Positions 46,766 to 57,370 of a stretch of 64,000 bases of DNA are shown piece after piece. Origin of the DNA: Eulemur rufifrons (lineage: Eukaryota; Chordata; Mammalia; Primates; Lemuridae); contig NC_090989.1 in NCBI RefSeq assembly GCF_041146395.1, positions 217,652,843-217,716,842 on the forward strand, in the 5' to 3' direction. The notes beneath the pieces were generated by a model. The model did no database searches, was not told the DNA's origin, and worked only from the letters and a program-made list of their open reading frames with translations. How positions within the stretch are numbered: the stretch's first letter is position 1; each line of letters opens with the position of its first letter. The position numbers were made by a program, and so were the translations under genes.

Positions 46766-47974
46766 TGTAAAAAAATCAGGTCACCTAGTTTGCCACCATC
46801 CTCTTCATCACTATAAACAGAGAGAACATGAGAGAATGGAGTCACAAACTAGATCCCACCCTCCAGCCACAAATTACACAAGCTCAGAGTGCTCAGAGCC
46901 AACAGCAATGACAATGTTAAAGAGAGTTTCATAAACAAATTATGCTCTATTTCTATCTGAGCAACTCCCACAGCCCGCTTGATTCAACACAGCTTCACAG
47001 CTTCTGATAATCCTTTTCTTTGCACAGTTCCTCTTCTCACAAAATACCCTCCTGCAACCCAGGACAAAATGGAACATTCTACTTAAGAATCTTTGAGACT
47101 GTCTAAGATTCTATCTAAATATATACAGTCCCCATAGGATCAGACAAATTTGCTGTCCAGTTTTCTGGGCACACTTTTTTGTATCAGGAGTAATAGGAAC
47201 TTGCACATTCGTTTGTGCCTAAGTTTTTTAGGTTTTTTTTTTTTTTTCCTTCCTGCTTGATCCTCCTCAGATAAAACACAAGGGGGTTAGGAGGTTTCCA
47301 CATAGTTCTTTTTCCAAGCAGCCTCTCATTATTGGTGCATCACCCATGCTTTCCGAAAATGGCACAAAATCCAGCCAGACTTTTCCAAGAAGGGGATTAT
47401 GTCACTCCCTAATCCTATGCTGCCTCTAAAATAACCCAAACAAGTTTTCTTCCCACTGGAGCAGTGCACCTCCCGTTCTCTCCACAGACCAGGGATAGGA
47501 TCTTGGATCCCTTAGGTTGATTCTACATTGGTACAATCACAGAAATAAACAATAGTGATTTCTTTTTTCAGATGAGCATTTTGAACTGAGGGACACTTTC
47601 TCATTGTGATGCACATGCTCCAAACTGTTGCCTAGTCAATATCTCTGCATCACCTTTCACCATTCCCTTCCCCCATGGGTCCCATCCTAACTGCTGGGTA
47701 GTTCTGAGGCAGGGCTCTTGGACCAAGGACATTGGAAGGAACAGAAGAGAGAAATAAGGAGTAGGAGTCCAGTGAGGCAATCATCGTAACTGACCAAAAG
47801 GCAGGTCAGGCTGTAGGAGCAAGTGCAAATTATATACATAGTATATATAAATCCTGGTTCTCTGTTCTCTAGTTTCTCACATTTGGATGAACCTTCAAAG
47901 CATAAGGAAGAAGAATCACTTCATCCATAAGAACTCTGATTTGTAAAAAAAAAAAAATCCTTTCTCTTCTCTTT
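46766..47974. other. Unique sequence
   Basis: Nothing recognised apart from a T-run at 47238-47248. Confidence 0.4.
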
Positions 47975-47979
47975 GTGTA

Positions 47980-48012
47980 CGTGTGTGTGTGCATGTGTAT
48001 GTGTGTGTGTTG
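47980..48012. repeat. (GT)n microsatellite
   Basis: GTGTACGTGTGTGTGTGCAT followed by GTGTATGTGTGTGTGTTGG. Confidence 0.9.
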
Positions 48013-48040
48013 GCTTTATTTGAGGTAAAAGAATGATGAG

Positions 48041-48110
48041 ATCTAAATTCTAAACTGTAAATTCTAAACTGATCTAAATTCTAAACTGATTCTAAATTCT
48101 AAAACTGTAG
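48041..48110. repeat. AT-rich minisatellite, about 17-bp unit
   Basis: ATCTAAATTCTAAACTG recurs four times with length variants (spacers of TAA, AT, ATT). Unit boundaries differ by one or two bases. Confidence 0.85.
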
Positions 48111-48439
48111 TACTATAAAATTATATGTGGAGATTACTAGAACATTACCATACTGAAACATTCAAACGACTTTTTTGAAAGAAGGATGAAAGATATAATT
48201 GATAGAAATTTTAGCTGGACTGGACTAGAAACATTTTGAGGGGAATGCTACATAAGTATAAGCAGATAGTATGATCTTATACCATTAGGACTGAAGAATG
48301 GAAGTGTATTGAGAATAAATAATAAATAAGTGAACAAAGGGAAAGATAGCATCTAAAAATCAACCTTTATGGGGGATATGAACTTAAGATAACTCTTGAC
48401 ATTTTTAATGACATTTTTATATTAAAATATTTAATAATT

Positions 48440-48550
48440 CAACTAATCCTTATTGAGTACCTGCTATACACAAATCCTTAAAAAAAGTATTGTGAAGGAC
48501 ACACAAAAAATGAATGAAACAGTTCTTAGATACAGAGAATTTGGTATGCA
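48440..48550 (-). mobile_element. L2 LINE 3' terminus, first segment
   Basis: TCAACTAATCCTTATTGAGT followed by ACCTGCTATACACAAATCC matches the antisense L2 end. The L2 continues after the MIR at 48610. Confidence 0.6.
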
Positions 48551-48609
48551 GTTGAGATTAGCCAAAATATAAATGAATATTGTAAAACATATATATACAT
48601 ATATATTTC

Positions 48610-48790
48610 TTTCCATCTGATATTCAGAACAACCCTGTGAGTTATATAGAAGTGCTCATTCTTATTTAAAGAATGTGAGAGAAAATTGGGCTAAGAGAAG
48701 CTAAACGATTTGCACCAAAATCACACCAAAGTAAAATAAAAGGCAGAACCCAGACTCAACCCTAAGTTATCTGACACCAAATCCAGTAGA
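48610..48790 (-). mobile_element. MIR SINE lying between two L2 segments
   Basis: TATTCAGAACAACCCTGTGA, GCTAAGAGAAGCTAAACGAT and CAGAACCCAGACTCAACCCT are the antisense MIR. Confidence 0.7.
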
Positions 48791-48879
48791 ATTCGTTACT
48801 GCTACAAGTCCAAGTAAAATGTCACAAGTGCCAAAACAGAGGGATGTGCAGTGTTATTGGCATTTCTTCTTACTGAGCG

Positions 48880-49302
48880 GATTAGAAAAGATTTCGTGGA
48901 GGTATTGGATCTGAGCCTTAAAGGAAGGCAGCATTTTGACAGGCAGCAATGGGCACGGAGGAAATTGTACAGTGAAGAAAATCATTTAAAGAGAGCAAAA
49001 GGTAAGGAGCTAGGAGCTAGTGCACATCTAAGGAACAGTAAACAGTCTGGTTTGGCTGGAATACAAGTTATGTAAAGGAGAGCAGTGGGAGATAAGGCTG
49101 GAAATTTGGGTTGGAGTGCCTTGAATGCCTTGTAAGTGAACACTGTGGCCAGCAATGGAGAATTGTTGAAGGTTTTTGAATAGAGGAATGATATAGAATA
49201 GAGCTTTAAAAAGATTAATCTGGCAGCAAGATGCAGACTAGTTTGGCAGAGGCTGAGGAGTTATGAGGCCGGGGCAATAGTCCAGATAAGAAATAACTGG
49301 GG
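48880..49302 (-). mobile_element. L2 LINE, second segment
   Basis: AGTGCCTTGAATGCCTTGTA, GGCAGCAAGATGCAGACTAG and CGGGGCAATAGTCCAGATAA match the antisense L2 ORF2 3' region. Broken at 49302 by a LINE-1 tail. The 74-residue plus-strand frame at 48851-49075 is repeat-derived. Confidence 0.75.
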
Positions 49303-49390
49303 CTTTGACTTGGGGGGACAGGCGGTACATGGGCAACGTATGTAACCTGAACTTTTGTATCCCCCATAATAAGCTGAAATAAAAAAAAAA
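49303..49390 (+). mobile_element. Very short (88-bp) lemur-lineage LINE-1 insertion
   Basis: GGGCAACGTATGTAACCTGA, ACTTTTGTATCCCCCATAAT and AAGCTGAAATAAAA are the same 3' terminus as the other young LINE-1s. Flanks: AGAAATAACTGGGG at 49289-49302 and AGAACTAACTGGGG at 49391-49404, a 14-bp target duplication with one mismatch. It splits an L2. Confidence 0.9.
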
Positions 49391-49404
49391 AGAACTAACT
49401 GGGG

Positions 49405-49563
49405 TCTGATCTATGATAATGAGAGTAGAAATAAGAAGAAAACAAGAGATAGATGTGAAGAATGTTGAAAACAGAATCAAAAGGACTGCTTCACTAGTAA
49501 TATGAGAAAATGTAAGCGAAAGAAGGAAGCCAGTCTGAGTAACTGTAAAAGTAATGCTAATTC
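49405..49563 (-). mobile_element. L2 LINE, third segment
   Basis: GGGGTCTGATCTATGATAAT and onward continue the L2 after the LINE-1 tail, diverged. Ends at the next LINE-1 insertion. Confidence 0.5.
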
Positions 49564-50146
49564 CTTTTTTTTTTTTCATTATTTCAGAATTTTACGGGGA
49601 TACACATGTTTCGATTACATAATTTGCTTTTGCATAGTTTGAGTCAAAGTTATGTGTGCCCTTCACCCCAATTGTGTGCATTGTACCCATTAGGTGTGAA
49701 TTTACCCATCCCCTTCTCCCCCTCCCACCTGCTTGATTTCCCTCGAGTTTTACTTCCATATGTGCATATAATTGTTGATTGATTAGTTCCAATTTAGTAT
49801 TGAGTACATATGGTGTTTGTTTTTCCATTCTTGTGATACTTCACTAAGAAGAATGGCCTCTGGTTCCATCCAGGTTGTTATAAAAGATACTAGATCACCA
49901 TTGTTGTTGGTGGCTGACTAGTACTCCATGGTACATATGCCACATTTTATTAATCCACTCATATATTGACAGGCATTTGGGTTAATTCCACATCTTTGTG
50001 ATTGTGAATTGTGCTGCTATAAACATTCAAGCACAAGTGTCCTTTTTATAAACAATCTTTTTTTCCTTTGGGTAGATACCCAGTAGTGGGATTGCTGGAT
50101 CAAATGGTGGGTCTACTTTTTGTTCCTTGAGGTATCTCCATACTAC
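49564..50146 (-). mobile_element. Lemur-lineage LINE-1 3' end, 583 bp, antisense
   Basis: Begins with a T run, then ATTATTTCAGAATTTTACGG and ACACATGTTTCGATTACATA (complement of the shared young tail), and ends in ORF2 C-terminal sequence (CCAGTAGTGGGATTGCTGGA, CTTGAGGTATCTCCATACTA). AAAAGTAATGCTAATTC occurs at 49547-49563 and again exactly at 50147-50163, a 17-bp target duplication. Confidence 0.97.
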
Positions 50147-50163
50147 AAAAGTAATGCTAATTC

Positions 50164-50454
50164 TTGAAATAAAAAATGAATAAATAAAAAAAGCATGTTT
50201 GTAGATAAATGAGTTCAGACCGTGTCTGCTGTTTATCAGAGATATTTGTCATGAAAATGTGTAGCTGTGTGACCTACCATCCCTGCCCTATACTCACACC
50301 TAGAAGCCACAGTGATTTGATTAAGAATTTAAATAGGCTTTGTAAGTGGCCAGCTGTTTGTGTAATGAATGAAGCAGCCATTAAGAAGTATGTGGTTGAA
50401 AGTGAGCCATTACTTATTTCAAGGAGAAGCATGTGTTGGCAATACTAGCTGCTA
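50164..50454. other. Unique sequence
   Basis: No feature. The 79-residue plus-strand frame at 50209-50448 has no motif. Confidence 0.35.
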
Positions 50455-50800
50455 TTCACAGAAGATCTCTCAAATCTCGGTGGCCTAGTACCATAGAATT
50501 TATTTTTTCACTCATTTGAGTCTAGTTGCACTGGCAGGAGAAGGGGGGATTCCATGGAGTCATTCAGATTATGGCAAGGTCACTTTAGTATTGTTGCCCA
50601 ACTGCCAATTGGGGACTGAGAGAGAATGAAGGATTTCATTGAAGGGTTGTAGAGACCAAGCCTAAAAATAGTATACATCCCTTTTGCCCACATTTTTTTT
50701 TAGATGGAACTCAGTCACATGGCCATAACTTAACTGTTGGAAATAGAGAAATAACTGTGAGGCCAAGAAGATGAAGAAGTAATTTTGTTGAACAGTTAGT
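50455..50800. mobile_element. Ancient LTR-like repeat, family unnamed
   Basis: CAAATCTCGGTGGCCTAGTA, CATAGAATTTATTTTTTCAC and AACTCAGTCACATGGCCATA fit an old mammalian repeat (family form: aatctcagtggcttaaaacaac ... tttatttctc ... agtcacatggcc). Name not assigned. Confidence 0.5.
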
Positions 50801-51017
50801 CAGCCTCTAGCCCTAGGCCATAAATTCAAAGGCAAGGGCTAGGGGCTAAGGATAAGCAAAAGGAACCACAGTTCTCGCTATGAAACAAAAATTACTACTG
50901 CCATTTTGGGAAGAAATGGTCTAAGAGATTATGGGGCAATTGGCAAATTGAATCTCCTCTTCCTTATATGGACCTTATAGCATCTGAGCATCTTTCTTCT
51001 TAAAAGTCGGGTGATGT

Positions 51018-51070
51018 GTGTGAATGTGTGTATGTGTGTGAGAGAGAATGGGTGTGTGTGTGTGTGTGTC
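51018..51070. repeat. Interrupted (GT)n microsatellite
   Basis: GTGTGTGAATGTGTGTATGT, an AGAGAGAATG break, then a pure GT run to 51068. Explains the THTHTH stretch in the 148-residue minus-strand frame at 50929-51375, which is not a gene. Confidence 0.93.
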
Positions 51071-51649
51071 AGTGCTGAATCCTGCTCAGGCCTTTTGCCA
51101 CTATTTTTTTTACCCTCACTATTATGGTGAATGTTATTCCAGACATGAAAACACAGATTTAGGAAATGCACCGGAGGGCAGCATTGCATCCCACAAAGTG
51201 TCCAGTGATGTAAGGAGATGGAACCTAGTAAAGACAAGACAAAATCCTGATGGATAGAAGGTAGAGTTTTCCAAAAAGGGACTGGAGACTTGTACCTTGG
51301 AAGTTTACAGAACAATTTTTCTGTAGACAGACAAAGACCTGGGCACAAAGGAGCAAGTTCAGGAACAGATTTCATGAAGACGGCACTTATGAATGGTTAA
51401 CTTCTGGGGCGATTTATCCATTTATCCTATACATAGCATGGTAGACAGACTTCAGCAGTAGAATAATTGGAGGCTTAGAACTAAAATTGATCTCAGAGAA
51501 GTCCCATTTTATTCCCATAGTTTATTACAAAAGTCCATGACAATAAACGTCTTCACTAAAAGCTGAATTATCACTCAAGCTCAAATCCTTTGACTCCTTG
51601 ACTAATAATCTTTCTAGTACACCACACAACCTTGCGAGCACTTATAATT
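51071..51649. other. Unique sequence, no feature seen
   Basis: No family recognised. Confidence 0.4.
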
Positions 51650-51900
51650 ATTGCTAGTAAGAGTATTAGTACTATAATACCATGTGTCAGGCACTTAGCT
51701 AAGTTCTTTACATTCAGACTTTTATTTAATATATTCCCAATGACCTATAAGATGGATGTCCTGATTCCCATTTTAAAGAAGACATGAATTTGGAAGAGAT
51801 CAGCTTAATTGATGTCCTATAGCTCACAGTGGTAGGGCCCCATCTAGAACCTCAAAGACAAAACCTGAATCCAAAAGCCATGCTCTCCTCACCATGTAAA
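51650..51900 (-). mobile_element. MIR SINE
   Basis: CCATGTGTCAGGCACTTAGC, TAAGTTCTTTACATTCAGAC, CCATTTTAAAGAAGACATGA and TAGCTCACAGTGGTAGGGCC follow the antisense MIR order. Confidence 0.8.
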
Positions 51901-53339
51901 CGACCTGCTCTCATTCATTGATGAACAGGCTGAAAGTCCTATGTCCTCTGACCTGGATGCTAATTATCAGACCATGTTCTAGAGTAACTATAGAACTGCA
52001 TAGTCCTACAAACTACACCCTTCTCTTTCTAGGAGATAGATAATATAGGTCCAATTCATACTTGAGTCACTTATTTAAGCAGAGAAAGCTTGGGAATTTT
52101 GCTTGGGGTCAATTCTTTTCTTCTCTTTCTTTTGGGAAGACATGATTTATAGCATCTTTATCACCTCATGGTAGGACACTTCTACCGGAAAGGGTCATCT
52201 GACAGCATTCTTTTCATAAGAACAAAGACAAATCACTGAGGCCCTCGGGTAGAGAGAAAGATCACCGGACAAAGGCTAGGAAATCTAAATACCAGTCCTA
52301 GCAAAGGAATAGAACCGACATTGGTAAATATCCTGGACTTTAGCATCCAAGTGAATGATGCCTCCTTTAGGAGTATTGCCTCAGGGAATGTCACAGTTGT
52401 CAATCAAATGAAATAATTGCTCAAGTTATTATTGAAAATCCTCCTTTGAAACTGCCTCTGAGAGACGCATACAGTCCTGTGGGGTGAGTTATTTTCCAGA
52501 ATAAAGGCCTGGTTCCTTTTCCCTAATAAAATAGTCCTAGTTTCTGCTGTTTAGTGTGAGACCATGAGCAAGAAAATGCCCTGTTCTCCAAGACTTAACT
52601 GTACCATCTTTATGATGGGAAAACAACAATGCTTGGAGGTTCTGAGAATAAAATGAGGTAATGCTTGTAAATGTGATTCTGAAACTGTAACATTCTTTAC
52701 TCAGATAAGACAGAAATGGAAAGTCAGTCTTGGCTGTTCTAAATGGGGCAACATACCCTGCTTTGTTCATCCTGAGCTGGTGGAGATAAATAGTTTAAGA
52801 GGTTGTGGTGACATTGACCATTCCAGCTTCTTTATTCCCAGAAATATAAGCACCACATTCAAAAGTTACTCAATACACCAGTCATTACGAAAAAGTTACC
52901 ACCAACAGAAAATGCTAGGGTGATTCTGAGTGGTTTTCTTTAATTTTCTATTATTTTTTATGCCTTGAGAGAGGAGATCATTTAAAGCCTTTGACCCTAA
53001 CACAAAAATAAAACCTCTGAGTCTAAAAACCCAGGGGCTTCACTTTTCTGTGAGCAGCATTGAATATGCACAATGAAGAATTTATGGCCCGTGATGAGAA
53101 TCTACTTCTTTGATAAGGGGCCTAAATATACTTTGCAAACATGTGGCTGTGGCCTCCCTAAGCCAATGGCTGAGACGTGAAGCAACGTGTGTGGGCCAGC
53201 TGTGGAATCTGGCTCAGCTCCGGCTTAAAGTCACCTCCCTTCTCTAAAAATTCTTTAAATACTGGAAGAGCTGTGTGTACTAGAGGGTGCAGGGGAAGGA
53301 GGTGTTGGGAGTTGTTAGCAAAAGACAACAGATGAGCTC
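51901..53339. other. Unique sequence, no feature seen
   Basis: About 1.4 kb with no recognised repeat. The 77-residue minus-strand frame at 52537-52770 has no motif. Confidence 0.4.
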
Positions 53340-53460
53340 ATGAAAATTTAACAAGCTGTTCGGGGCATTCCACGTGTGCGGTTTGAAGGCTGTTCCACAG
53401 TCCGCTGGTGATAGTAATGAGCTTATTGGAAAGGACAAGATTTTCAAATGAATTTTATTT
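53340..53460. promoter_or_regulatory. Candidate regulatory patch: overlapping TEAD-like, E-box and RUNX-like sites
   Basis: GCATTCCA (TEAD-like, 53365-53372) overlaps CACGTG (bHLH E-box, 53371-53376), which abuts TGCGGTTT (RUNX-like, 53377-53384). The surrounding DNA from about 53000 to 53900 is repeat-free. Only motif matching supports this, and a match of this kind can occur by chance. Confidence 0.3.
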
Positions 53461-54384
53461 TGGGAGAGGGAGGTGTATATGTTACACAGGAAAAAGCCTT
53501 GTGATTCAGATCACGCTGGAGGTCTATTCGTGAACGTGCTTAAGCTGGCTGACTCGACTAGAGCATCTGCATGTAAGCATGAGCACTGCACACAGGCTCA
53601 TAGTTTACTTGAAAATAAACTGTGAGCTTTCTGAGAACATGTACCTCTTATGTGCCCACCTGTGCTTGAAACGCGCACCTAACCTGTCCTGAAATGTTCA
53701 TTTCACATTCATTTACACAATCCCAGGCAAATGTAAAAGCAGCATTTACGGTTGCTGACGTGGACTGTCACTGGTAACTTCTGAGTTTCTAGTCTAAGCG
53801 TGGCACGGTGTACGGCAGCGTTATGGAATTCAGTCACAGCATTGGCTAAGAGATCCATATTTCAATCTCGTCAAAATCTTTGACTCAGTTTTCCCATAAA
53901 GGAAATACTTGCCTTAAACCAAATCCTATTTTGTGCAATTCCATTATATCATCAATGTTGATTTCATGATAGAGCATTAAAATGTTGCTCCTGGTGTGCA
54001 TTATACACTTGCTCTATGTTTCTGTAGAGAGAATATTCTGATAATGGAAAAATCTTTAAACAGAAAACCAGAGGGCCAAATTTCTTTTAAAAATATGCCT
54101 GTGATCCTTTTATGTATTTGTCCCATTGAATCGAATAAATCTAAATTCATTAATTGAATCAAAATGGCAAAACACCATCTTGCCTTTTCTTTAAGCATTA
54201 TGCAAATAAAATAAATTATTTTAAAATACAAATTCTCAGTGCAAATAGCCTATAGTCCTTTTTAGAGTTTTATAAAACTTGCATTGTCTGAATGTTTTTG
54301 TTTGGTTTTCATTAAGAAAAATCTTCTTGGGGGGTGGGGGGAAAAAGGGATAAAAAAAGAAGAAAAATCTTCTTTTACAGAATG
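53461..54384. other. Unique sequence with a purine-rich run
   Basis: No repeat recognised. GGGGGGTGGGGGGAAAAAGG at about 54330-54349 is a G-rich patch followed by A-rich sequence. The 120-residue minus-strand frame (54236-54598) translates it as FFFFFYPFFPPPP and is not a gene. Confidence 0.4.
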
Positions 54385-54540
54385 ATCTTAACCTGCATCT
54401 ATTAACTATTTGAACTTGGGTAAGTAAGTTCCTTAACCCTCTCACCATATTTGTTTTCTCATCTATATATGGAAAGGTATTCCACATGGTTCCAAGTTCC
54501 CTTCTAGCCCTAAATGTTCTGGAATAATATGATCCTATGG
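54385..54540 (+). mobile_element. MIR SINE fragment
   Basis: TATTTGAACTTGGGTAAGTA, AGTTCCTTAACCCTCTCACC and TTTGTTTTCTCATCTATATA are the sense MIR core. Confidence 0.75.
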
Positions 54541-54887
54541 TCCCATATGATTCTATAAAAATATTTTCATAGTGTTTATATTTAATTCTATGTTGCATTA
54601 TAGTAAATAATTTATTTTATTGTATTCTAGGGGCCTAGAAGAATTAATGGAGCACTTAGTTACTAATCTATGTCCCAAGTCTACAAGCGTAGGGAGAAGT
54701 AATAAAACTATTTTAAAAACTTAATCGATTAGCATAACAAATTCCATGAGCAAAATGTGGAAAGTTAAAAAAAGTAAAGATGGAAGATAGTATCCCCATT
54801 CAACAGAGTTACAAATTGATGCGTAGATGGTTAAACAATATGAACAAGTATATGAGCTCTAGCAGAACCAAACCAGGAAAGGGGAAA

Positions 54888-55045
54888 CATTATTAAGCAT
54901 CTACTATGTTGTAGGCAGCATATTAGGGTTTTTTTTTTTTTCACCTATATTATCTCAACAATTCTCCAGGGCAGGTGTTTTCATCTCCCTTTTTAAAGAT
55001 GAGATAACCAGGATCAGAGAGATTGTGGTATCTGCTGCGACAAGT
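54888..55045 (-). mobile_element. MIR SINE fragment with a T12 run
   Basis: GCATCTACTATGTTGTAGGC, CAACAATTCTCCAGGGCAGG and GATGAGATAACCAGGATCAG follow the antisense MIR. Confidence 0.7.
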
Positions 55046-56638
55046 TATCCTAACTGATACTTTCAAGTATGGAATTGAAAGAGGAGAGTTTGGGCTACAA
55101 GAACAGAATATCTGATTGACAGTGAATTAATCAAATAGTATTTTGTACTTCTTAAAAAACAAGAAGTCTAGAGTTAAGTAATTCAAGGATTTGTTTAACA
55201 GTTCGATGCTGGGTCCTCTCCTCTGTGGTTCTTATTCCCTGGTTCTCATGGTGACAAGACGGATGCAGGTCTAGATCATCCAGGAGTACTAGAAAACCAA
55301 GAGCTTTCGAGTCATGTGAGCATATATGTATGTGTGTGAAAGATGACTGCAGTTGGCAGAATGAATGGCCTAGAATTATCAAAACCTAGAAGTTCCTGGA
55401 GAAACATTCACCACTCGTCTCATAGTCCAATTTTAACCAAAGAGGCAACTATAGAAGTCAAAAGTGGGTAAAGGACCACTTGAAAATATAGCCACCACAA
55501 GGTGCCCCGTTTTGAGGCCTGAAGAGGTGCATATATTCAGTGAAGACCAGCTAAGGCAAGCAAACAAGATACTCTTTTCCCCAAGGAAAGCCTTTTTAAG
55601 GGAATAAATGTAGCTGCTGACATGGTAGCTGGGCTTTCCCTTTAATGCTGCACAGATAGGATTTACCACCCATACACACTGGTAATAAATGTTAATTCTA
55701 CAAGTTTGTGTTTATAGTTAAAAACAACAAACGTTTAAAGCAGTCCCCGTTGTCACCCATGACTTATCCTAACTCAACTAAGGCTCTGGCATTCCTCTTG
55801 CACAATGTGCCTATGAGCCAGTAGAACCAGGGCACAAACCCCTAGGACTGCATAGCTCTAAGCCCTGCCCTTCCACCACAAGATGCTGCTTTTTCCATTA
55901 CTAGCAAACAATAGCTTTAGAATATCTTTTATTTTCTGAAATAACCGTGCATCTTTCTCCAAGATCTTCTTTCATTTGGTCTTCACCATCTCTTCTCTTT
56001 TATTAAATTTTCCTCTTTACCTTTTATATCTTGCTTTGTTAGGCCTTTCTTTTATTCTAAAAAATTCCTTGCCAGCTTGTAGTTATCTATTTTAGAAGTT
56101 ATAGACATATCAAATCTCTAGGGTAGATACACTTCTTTACATTCTGCTAAAGTACTTTCCAGATGTCCCTGAGAATTCACATTTCCAGCAGGTTTGTAGA
56201 ATTAATTTGGCACATTTTCTGCTAGCCTTTCTGCTTCATGTGGCTCTAGTGGATGAAGCAGAGTTGTTCATAGCATACAATCAGAAAAGGAATTTGGTGT
56301 ACAAAGAGGGCTATTTAAAATATTCACTCTCATTGTCATTGTCCCCTTTCACATAGAAAAAAAGCGCCATGAATATATAGACTTCAAGGAAATCACCTCT
56401 GATTCTTGCATACCTTTTAAATTTCTAAAATTTTAATAGGCTTCTTCTTTTTAAAGCAGCTGGAGGAAAGAGAGATTAATAATACATAACCTGCGGTTGA
56501 TAACAATACCATCACTCTCAGGTCATGACCTTAGAAAATAACATCTGGACATAGTAATAGTACCACTTTAGAAGTGTGCAGCATGGTGAGTGAAGAGCAG
56601 TGAACTGGATGCACGAACTGGATCTAAGAAAAGGAAAC
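55046..56638. other. Unique sequence; possible weak LINE-1 trace at 55930-56240
   Basis: No confident feature. T-rich sequence at 55930-56240 could be a very old antisense LINE-1 but lacks a clear landmark. Confidence 0.35.
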
Positions 56639-56968
56639 TAGGCTCACGCCTGTAATCCTAGCACTCTGGGAGGCTGAGGCGGGAGGATCACTTGAGGTCA
56701 GGAGTTTGAGACCAGCCTCAGCAAGAGCGAGATCCCATCTCTACTAAAAATAGAAAGAAATTTGCTGGACAACTAAAAATAGAAAAAATTAGCCGGGCAT
56801 GGTGGTGCATGCCTGTAGTCCCAGCTACTCGGGAGGCTTGAAGCAGGAAGATGGCTTAAGCCCAGGAGTTTGAGGTTTCTGTGAGCTGAGCTAATCTAAT
56901 GCCACGGCACTCTAGCCCAGGCAATAGAGTGAGACTTTGTCTCAAAAAAAAAAAGGAAAGAAAAGAAA
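56639..56968 (+). mobile_element. Alu, strepsirrhine type, lacking the first bases
   Basis: Starts at GGCTCACGCCTGTAATCCTA (about 13 bases of the Alu head are absent) and ends with TTTGTCTCA and an A-rich GGAAAG tail. AAGAAAAGGAAAC at 56626-56638 recurs at 56969-56981, a 13-bp target duplication. The copy shows more substitutions than the one at 30915. Confidence 0.95.
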
Positions 56969-57224
56969 AAGAAAAGGAAACCAAGGAGAGAAACCTTTCT
57001 CGGGGATAAATACATGCCTGAGTAAGATTACCGACCTGGTGGCTAGATGTGAGCATTGTGTCCATTTCCCCTTGATGTGTGACATGAGACTTCGGCTAGC
57101 TATGGTGCCATAGCAGGCAGGCCGAATAACAGCCTGCCGCCCTTCCCAGAAGCCATGCCCAGTGGTACCTAAGATATGCTTGAGCAGCAGACAGAAAGGT
57201 GGGGGCGGGGAGCTAGTCTCAGAC

Positions 57225-57370
57225 CTGATACTATCAGTAGGACCTTCCACACATCACTTTCCCTCTCTAAGTCTGTTCTCCCCTCTTTAAAATGAGACAA
57301 TTCAAATAACATTAGAACTTCCCTTATATCACTTCCAACCCCTCCGCATTATGTGCTCTAATCCCTAGGC
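57225..57370 (+). mobile_element. MIR-like SINE fragment
   Basis: CATCACTTTCCCTCTCTAAG, GTCTGTTCTCCCCTCTTTAA and AATGAGACAATTCAAATAAC resemble the sense MIR core. Confidence 0.6.

Noticed and set aside
50929..51375. 148-residue minus-strand open frame
   Set aside because: Contains a microsatellite-encoded His/Thr stretch and no family motif.
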